This document shows positions 60,742-64,000 of a stretch of DNA of 64,000 nt, one piece after another. Origin of the DNA: Paraburkholderia caffeinilytica (GTDB lineage Bacteria; Pseudomonadota; Gammaproteobacteria; Burkholderiales; Burkholderiaceae); the NCBI RefSeq assembly GCF_003368325.1, contig NZ_CP031466.1:2108001-2172000 (forward strand). Reading direction: 5' to 3'. A program made the position numbers and the translations under genes. How positions within the stretch are numbered: the stretch's first letter is position 1; every line of letters begins with the position of its first letter. Under the pieces are notes generated by a model. The model ran no database searches, was not told the origin of the DNA, and was given only the letters and a program-made list of their open reading frames with translations.

Positions 60742-60831
60742 CGGTTGCCCGCCCGTCGGCTACTCGTAAGTCGGCTGCTCGTAAGTCGGTAACCCGCACG
60801 TCGGTAACCCGCATGTCGGTAACCCGCATGT
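60742..60831 (+). repeat. 15-bp tandem repeat, six copies
   Basis: Six contiguous units run from CGGTTGCCCGCCCGT and CGGCTACTCGTAAGT to two identical CGGTAACCCGCATGT copies at the 3' end. The array ends 44 bases before the paoA-like start. Confidence 0.9.
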
Positions 60832-60874
60832 CGCCATGCCTGCATTGACCTTTCAATGGAGCCAGCAGACCGCC

Positions 60875-61708
60875 ATGTCCACGAAGAACGAACGTCAGGA
60901 TTCCGGCGAGGCGCCCGCCGCCACGCTACCCCAACCGTCGCGCCGCCGCTTTCTGCAATCGGCTGCCGCTGCGGCCACCGTCGGCGCGGCGCCGCATCTG
61001 CGGGCGCAAACACAGACACCCACTCCGGCCGCGCCGCCTGCGGAGGTCCGTGCACCCGTGCCGGGCCGTCCGGTCACGCTGACGATCAACGGCCGCGCTT
61101 ACACGCTGCAACTCGAACCGCGCGTGACCTTGCTCGATGCGCTGCGCGAGTACGCGGGACTGATGGGCACGAAAAAAGGCTGTGACCGCGGGCAATGCGG
61201 CGCATGCACGGTGATCGCCGACGGCCGCCGCATCAACTCCTGCCTTACCCTTGCCGTCATGCATGAGGGCGAGCACATCACGACGGTGGAAGGACTTGCC
61301 AGCAACGGCGTGCTGAGTCCGTTGCAACAGGCCTTCATCGAGCACGACGCGTTCCAGTGCGGCTACTGTACGCCCGGGCAGTTGTGTTCCGCGACTGCCC
61401 TGCTGAACGAATTCCGCAACGGCACGGCCAGCACCGTGACCGCCGACGTCCGCAGCCGCCCCCCGCAACTTTCCGACGACGAGATCCGCGAACGCATGAG
61501 CGGCAATATCTGCCGCTGCGGCGCGTACGCGAATATCGTCGCGGCGGTGCGCGCCGTGCATGAGGGCGGCGGCAAGAACGTTGCGCGCGGCAGTGGCAAT
61601 GGCAGTGGCAGTGGCAGTGGCAACGACGCCGGCAGTGGCAGTGGCAACGACGCCGGCAGTGCCATGAACAACGGCAGCGGCGGCAGCGCCAACCGCCACA
61701 ACGCCTGA
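60875..61708 (+). CDS. paoA: Periplasmic aldehyde oxidoreductase, [2Fe-2S] subunit
   Basis: A 277-residue small subunit of a PaoABC/YagTSR-type molybdoenzyme. A Tat signal (SRRRFLQSAAAAATVG) precedes the ferredoxin domain with GCDRGQCGACTV. The second cluster domain has CGYCTPGQLCSA and NICRCGAYANI. It passes electrons from the molybdenum subunit to FAD. The C-terminal about 40 residues are an unusual Gly/Ser/Asn tail made by a 24-bp DNA duplication. I start at ATG 60875 just before the Tat segment; an in-frame ATG at 60836 is possible. It is followed by paoB after 13 bases. Confidence 0.9.
   Translation: MSTKNERQDSGEAPAATLPQPSRRRFLQSAAAAATVGAAPHLRAQTQTPTPAAPPAEVRAPVPGRPVTLTINGRAYTLQLEPRVTLLDALREYAGLMGTKKGCDRGQCGACTVIADGRRINSCLTLAVMHEGEHITTVEGLASNGVLSPLQQAFIEHDAFQCGYCTPGQLCSATALLNEFRNGTASTVTADVRSRPPQLSDDEIRERMSGNICRCGAYANIVAAVRAVHEGGGKNVARGSGNGSGSGSGNDAGSGSGNDAGSAMNNGSGGSANRHNA
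61607..61654 (+). repeat. 24-bp perfect tandem duplication in paoA tail
   Basis: Two identical 24-base units, each starting GGCAGTGGCAGTGGCAACG, extend a GGCAGT hexamer run and encode GSGSGNDA twice. Confidence 0.9.
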
Positions 61709-61721
61709 CGGAGCGACCAGC

Positions 61722-62723
61722 ATGGATGCGATCTCTTACGAACGCGCCGCCGATGTCGCCGGCGCCGTGCGCGCGGCGCAGCAACCGGGTGCGGTGTTCA
61801 TCGGCGGCGGCACCAATCTGCTCGACCTGATGAAGGGCGGCGTGGCGCGGCCGATGCGGCTCATCGATATCACGCACATCGGCGGACTCGATACAGTCAC
61901 TACGCTGCCCGATGGCGGCATCCGCATCGGCGCCCTGGTGCGCAACAGCGACGCGGCCAATCACGCACTGGTGCGCGAACAATACCCGTTGCTGTCGCAA
62001 GCATTTCTGGCGGGGGCGTCGTCGCAATTGCGCAATATGGCGACCGTCGGCGGCAATCTGTTGCAACGCACCAGCTGCGGCTACTTTTACGACACCGCCT
62101 TCACGCAGTGCAATAAGCGCATGCCCGGCAGCGGTTGCGCGGCGCTCGACGGCCACAATCGCACGCACGCGATTCTCGGTGCGAGTCCGCAATGCATTGC
62201 GGTGAACCCGTCGGATATGAGCGTGGCGCTCGCCGCGCTCGACGCCGTCGTGCGCGTAAGCGGCCCCGCAGGCGAGCGGACGATTCCGTTTGCCGACTTT
62301 CATCGGCTTCCCGGCGACCGGCCCGACATCGATACGACTTTGCAGCCGGGCGAGTTGATTACCGCCGTCGATTTGCCGCCGCCTTTGTTCAGCGCGAACG
62401 CCCACTACCTGAAAGTGCGTGACCGCGCCAGTTACGCATTTGCGCTGATCTCGGTGGCCGCCGCCTTGCAGATGGACGGCGATCGCGTGAAAACCGCGCG
62501 TATCGCATTAGGCGGCGTCGCGCACAAACCGTGGCGCGCGAGCGCCGCCGAGCAGATGCTCGATGGCCGGCCGCTCACCCAGGCCACGTTGCACAACGCC
62601 GCTGCCGCCGCGCTACGCGATGCGAGGCCGCAGCATGACAATCGTTTCAAGGTGCAGCTCGCGCAACGCGCGATCGTGCGCGCCGTGAACCAGGCCGCGG
62701 GCCGAGCCGGAGGTGTCGCATGA
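61722..62723 (+). CDS. paoB: Periplasmic aldehyde oxidoreductase, FAD subunit
   Basis: A 333-residue FAD-binding subunit of the xanthine dehydrogenase family. GAVFIGGGTNLLDLMKGGV carries the FAD contact, and QLRNMATVGGNLLQRTSCGYFYD with NKRMPGSGC is the PaoB-type extension that in the E. coli enzyme holds an extra [4Fe-4S] cluster. The start at 61722 follows paoA closely, and its TGA overlaps the ATG of paoC. It works with the two neighbours in the periplasm to oxidise aldehydes to acids. Confidence 0.92.
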   Translation: MDAISYERAADVAGAVRAAQQPGAVFIGGGTNLLDLMKGGVARPMRLIDITHIGGLDTVTTLPDGGIRIGALVRNSDAANHALVREQYPLLSQAFLAGASSQLRNMATVGGNLLQRTSCGYFYDTAFTQCNKRMPGSGCAALDGHNRTHAILGASPQCIAVNPSDMSVALAALDAVVRVSGPAGERTIPFADFHRLPGDRPDIDTTLQPGELITAVDLPPPLFSANAHYLKVRDRASYAFALISVAAALQMDGDRVKTARIALGGVAHKPWRASAAEQMLDGRPLTQATLHNAAAAALRDARPQHDNRFKVQLAQRAIVRAVNQAAGRAGGVA

Positions 62724-64000
62724 ATCTGATCGGCCAACCGTTGGACCGCATTGACGGTCTGCTGAAAGTCACCGGCGAAGCGCGCTACGCCGCCGAGTTC
62801 CCCGAAGCGCGGCTCGCGCATGCCGTGCTCGTCACCAGCACGATTGCGAGCGGCACCATTGCGTCGATCGATGCGAGCCGCGCGCAGGCGTTGCCCGGCG
62901 TGCTGCTGGTGATGACGTATCAGAACGCGCCGCGTCTGCCGAATGGCGGCCGGCCCACGTTGACACCGCCGGCCGGGCGGCGCCTCTCGCTGCTGCAGGA
63001 CAACCAGATTCACTACAACAACGAGCCGGTCGCGGTGGTGGTCGCCGATACGCTGGAACATGCCACCGACGCCGCGCGTCAGCTTCGCATTGCCTACCAG
63101 GGCAGCGCCGCGACACTCGATTTCAATGAGGCGAAGCCGAACGGCCATGCGCCCGACAAACCGCAAGGCCGCACCACCGACACGCAGCGCGGCGACTTCG
63201 AGGACGGCATGCGCGGCGGCACAGTCCACGTCGCCGCCGTTTACACGACGCCGATCGAGCATCACAACCCAATGGAGCCGCACGCCACGATGGCGCACTG
63301 GGACGGCCCGCAACTCACGCTCTACGATTCGACGCAAGGCGTCAGCGGTGCGGCGCAGGCGGTCGCCAGGACATTCAGCATGCCGCCCGGCGACGTGCGC
63401 GTGATTTCGCCGTTTATCGGCGGGGGCTTCGGTTGCAAGGGATCGTCGTGGTCGCATGTGTCGTTGTGCGCGATGGCCGCAAAACAGACCGGACGCCCGG
63501 TGCGCCTCGTGCTCGAGCGGCCGCAAATGTTCGGTCCCGTCGGCGCGCGTCCGCATACCGAGCAACATCTCACGCTTGCCGCGCGGCACGACGGCACGCT
63601 GACCGCGATACGCCACGACAGTATTTCGAACACGTCGATGTTCGAAGACTGGACCGAGACCTGCTGCATGGTCACGCGCATGCTGTACACGGTGCCCAAT
63701 CAGGTGACCACGCACCGCATCGTGCCGATGAATCTGGGCACGCCGACCTTCATGCGCGCACCCGGCGAAACAACCGGCTCGTTCGCGCTCGAATCGGCGA
63801 TGGACGAACTCGCCGCGGCGTTGAAGATGGACCCGCTCGCGCTGCGTCTGAAGAATTACGCCGATGCCGATCCGCAAGAAAACAAGCCGTGGTCCGGCAA
63901 ATCCTTGCGCGAGTGCTATCAGATCGGCGCGGAGAAATTCGGCTGGTCGCGGCGCACGAGCGCACCGCGTTCGATGCGCAACGGCAACACGCTGATCGGC
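62720..64000 (+). CDS. paoC: Periplasmic aldehyde oxidoreductase, molybdenum subunit, 3' end missing
   Basis: The first 427 residues of the molybdopterin-binding subunit; the frame is open to the end of the window (the full protein is normally over 700 residues). It begins MNLIGQPLDRIDGLLKVTGEARYAAEF and includes PIEHHNPMEPHATMAHW, then FIGGGFGCKG, which contacts the molybdenum cofactor, and TPTFMRAPGETTGSFALESAMDELA. ATG 62720 overlaps the paoB stop. Cofactor maturation usually needs a PaoD/XdhC-like protein, which may lie beyond the window. Confidence 0.92.
   Translation, partial: MNLIGQPLDRIDGLLKVTGEARYAAEFPEARLAHAVLVTSTIASGTIASIDASRAQALPGVLLVMTYQNAPRLPNGGRPTLTPPAGRRLSLLQDNQIHYNNEPVAVVVADTLEHATDAARQLRIAYQGSAATLDFNEAKPNGHAPDKPQGRTTDTQRGDFEDGMRGGTVHVAAVYTTPIEHHNPMEPHATMAHWDGPQLTLYDSTQGVSGAAQAVARTFSMPPGDVRVISPFIGGGFGCKGSSWSHVSLCAMAAKQTGRPVRLVLERPQMFGPVGARPHTEQHLTLAARHDGTLTAIRHDSISNTSMFEDWTETCCMVTRMLYTVPNQVTTHRIVPMNLGTPTFMRAPGETTGSFALESAMDELAAALKMDPLALRLKNYADADPQENKPWSGKSLRECYQIGAEKFGWSRRTSAPRSMRNGNTLIG

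Larger units (their letters stand above)
60414..60874. other. Gap between LysR and paoA-like genes
   Basis: No gene is supported. It holds overlapping hairpins just after the LysR stop (60449-60484) and a 15-bp tandem repeat (60742-60831) immediately upstream of the aldehyde oxidoreductase operon. Confidence 0.55.

Noticed and set aside
60742..60831. 15-bp repeats as a CRISPR array
   Set aside because: The units are contiguous with no spacers, and no cas genes are present.
62432..63877. Long minus-strand open frame opposite paoB/paoC (481 codons)
   Set aside because: It is an arginine-rich shadow; the plus strand encodes well-conserved FAD and molybdenum subunits.

Overview
The window is a stretch of chromosome from a high-GC Gram-negative betaproteobacterium, most likely a Paraburkholderia or Burkholderia. 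The trimeric-porin type, the HTH-fused aspartate carbamoyltransferase, the density of LysR/AraC/LuxR regulators and the catabolic gene content all point that way. No rRNA, tRNA, CRISPR array, transposase or integrase was seen. The first and last genes are cut by the window edges.

Region 1 (1-11.5 kb) follows the tail of a YCF48-like repeat protein. It holds amine and aldehyde catabolism: an APC permease, a PuuB-type amine oxidase and a cupin (all +), then an EutR-like AraC regulator and a FeaB-like aldehyde dehydrogenase (-). After these come a LuxR regulator with a small unknown partner, two short-chain dehydrogenases and a MoaF-family protein. Region 2 (11.7-22.3 kb) has a chemoreceptor, a solitary periplasmic binding protein next to an MFS transporter, a TctD/TctE-type two-component system divergent from them, a Tat-exported alginate-lyase-like lipoprotein and a porin. 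An AT-rich gap follows that carries two 66-bp inverted arms.

Region 3 (23.0-40.3 kb) reads as one osmolyte/betaine catabolic block. It contains proV-proW-proX uptake, glyA, a DHDPS-family lyase or aldolase, an FAD amine oxidase, a PuuC-type aldehyde dehydrogenase, a ProC-like reductase, four regulatory or cupin genes, a Rieske oxygenase with its flavin/ferredoxin reductase (GbcAB-like), and an M24-fold protein that closely resembles the DMSP lyase DddP. Region 4 (40.4-46.3 kb) has an MHYT-GGDEF-EAL protein, a membrane protein followed by an octanucleotide tandem repeat, a dapA homologue and the HTH-ATCase gene.

Region 5 (46.3-58.3 kb) is the most unusual part. The last codons of the ATCase gene plus a GCGGCCTTGC-type hairpin recur at about 48.06 kb and again at about 58.2 kb, so two cargo segments lie between successive copies. 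The first cargo is an amino-acid permease. The second (48.4-58.2 kb) is a gene set I do not recognise as any described system: two membrane proteins, a NarL-like regulator with a degenerate receiver, two DUF2589-type proteins, a T4-type endolysin, a small secreted protein, a PHA depolymerase-like esterase, a phasin-like helical protein, three tandem paralogues of an unknown family and a 97-aa protein. The divergent regulator promoter region contains a perfect 16-bp palindrome.

Region 6 (58.3-64 kb) holds a zinc-independent MDR-type dehydrogenase divergent from a LysR regulator, and the paoABC-type periplasmic aldehyde oxidoreductase operon. The paoC gene runs off the window end.
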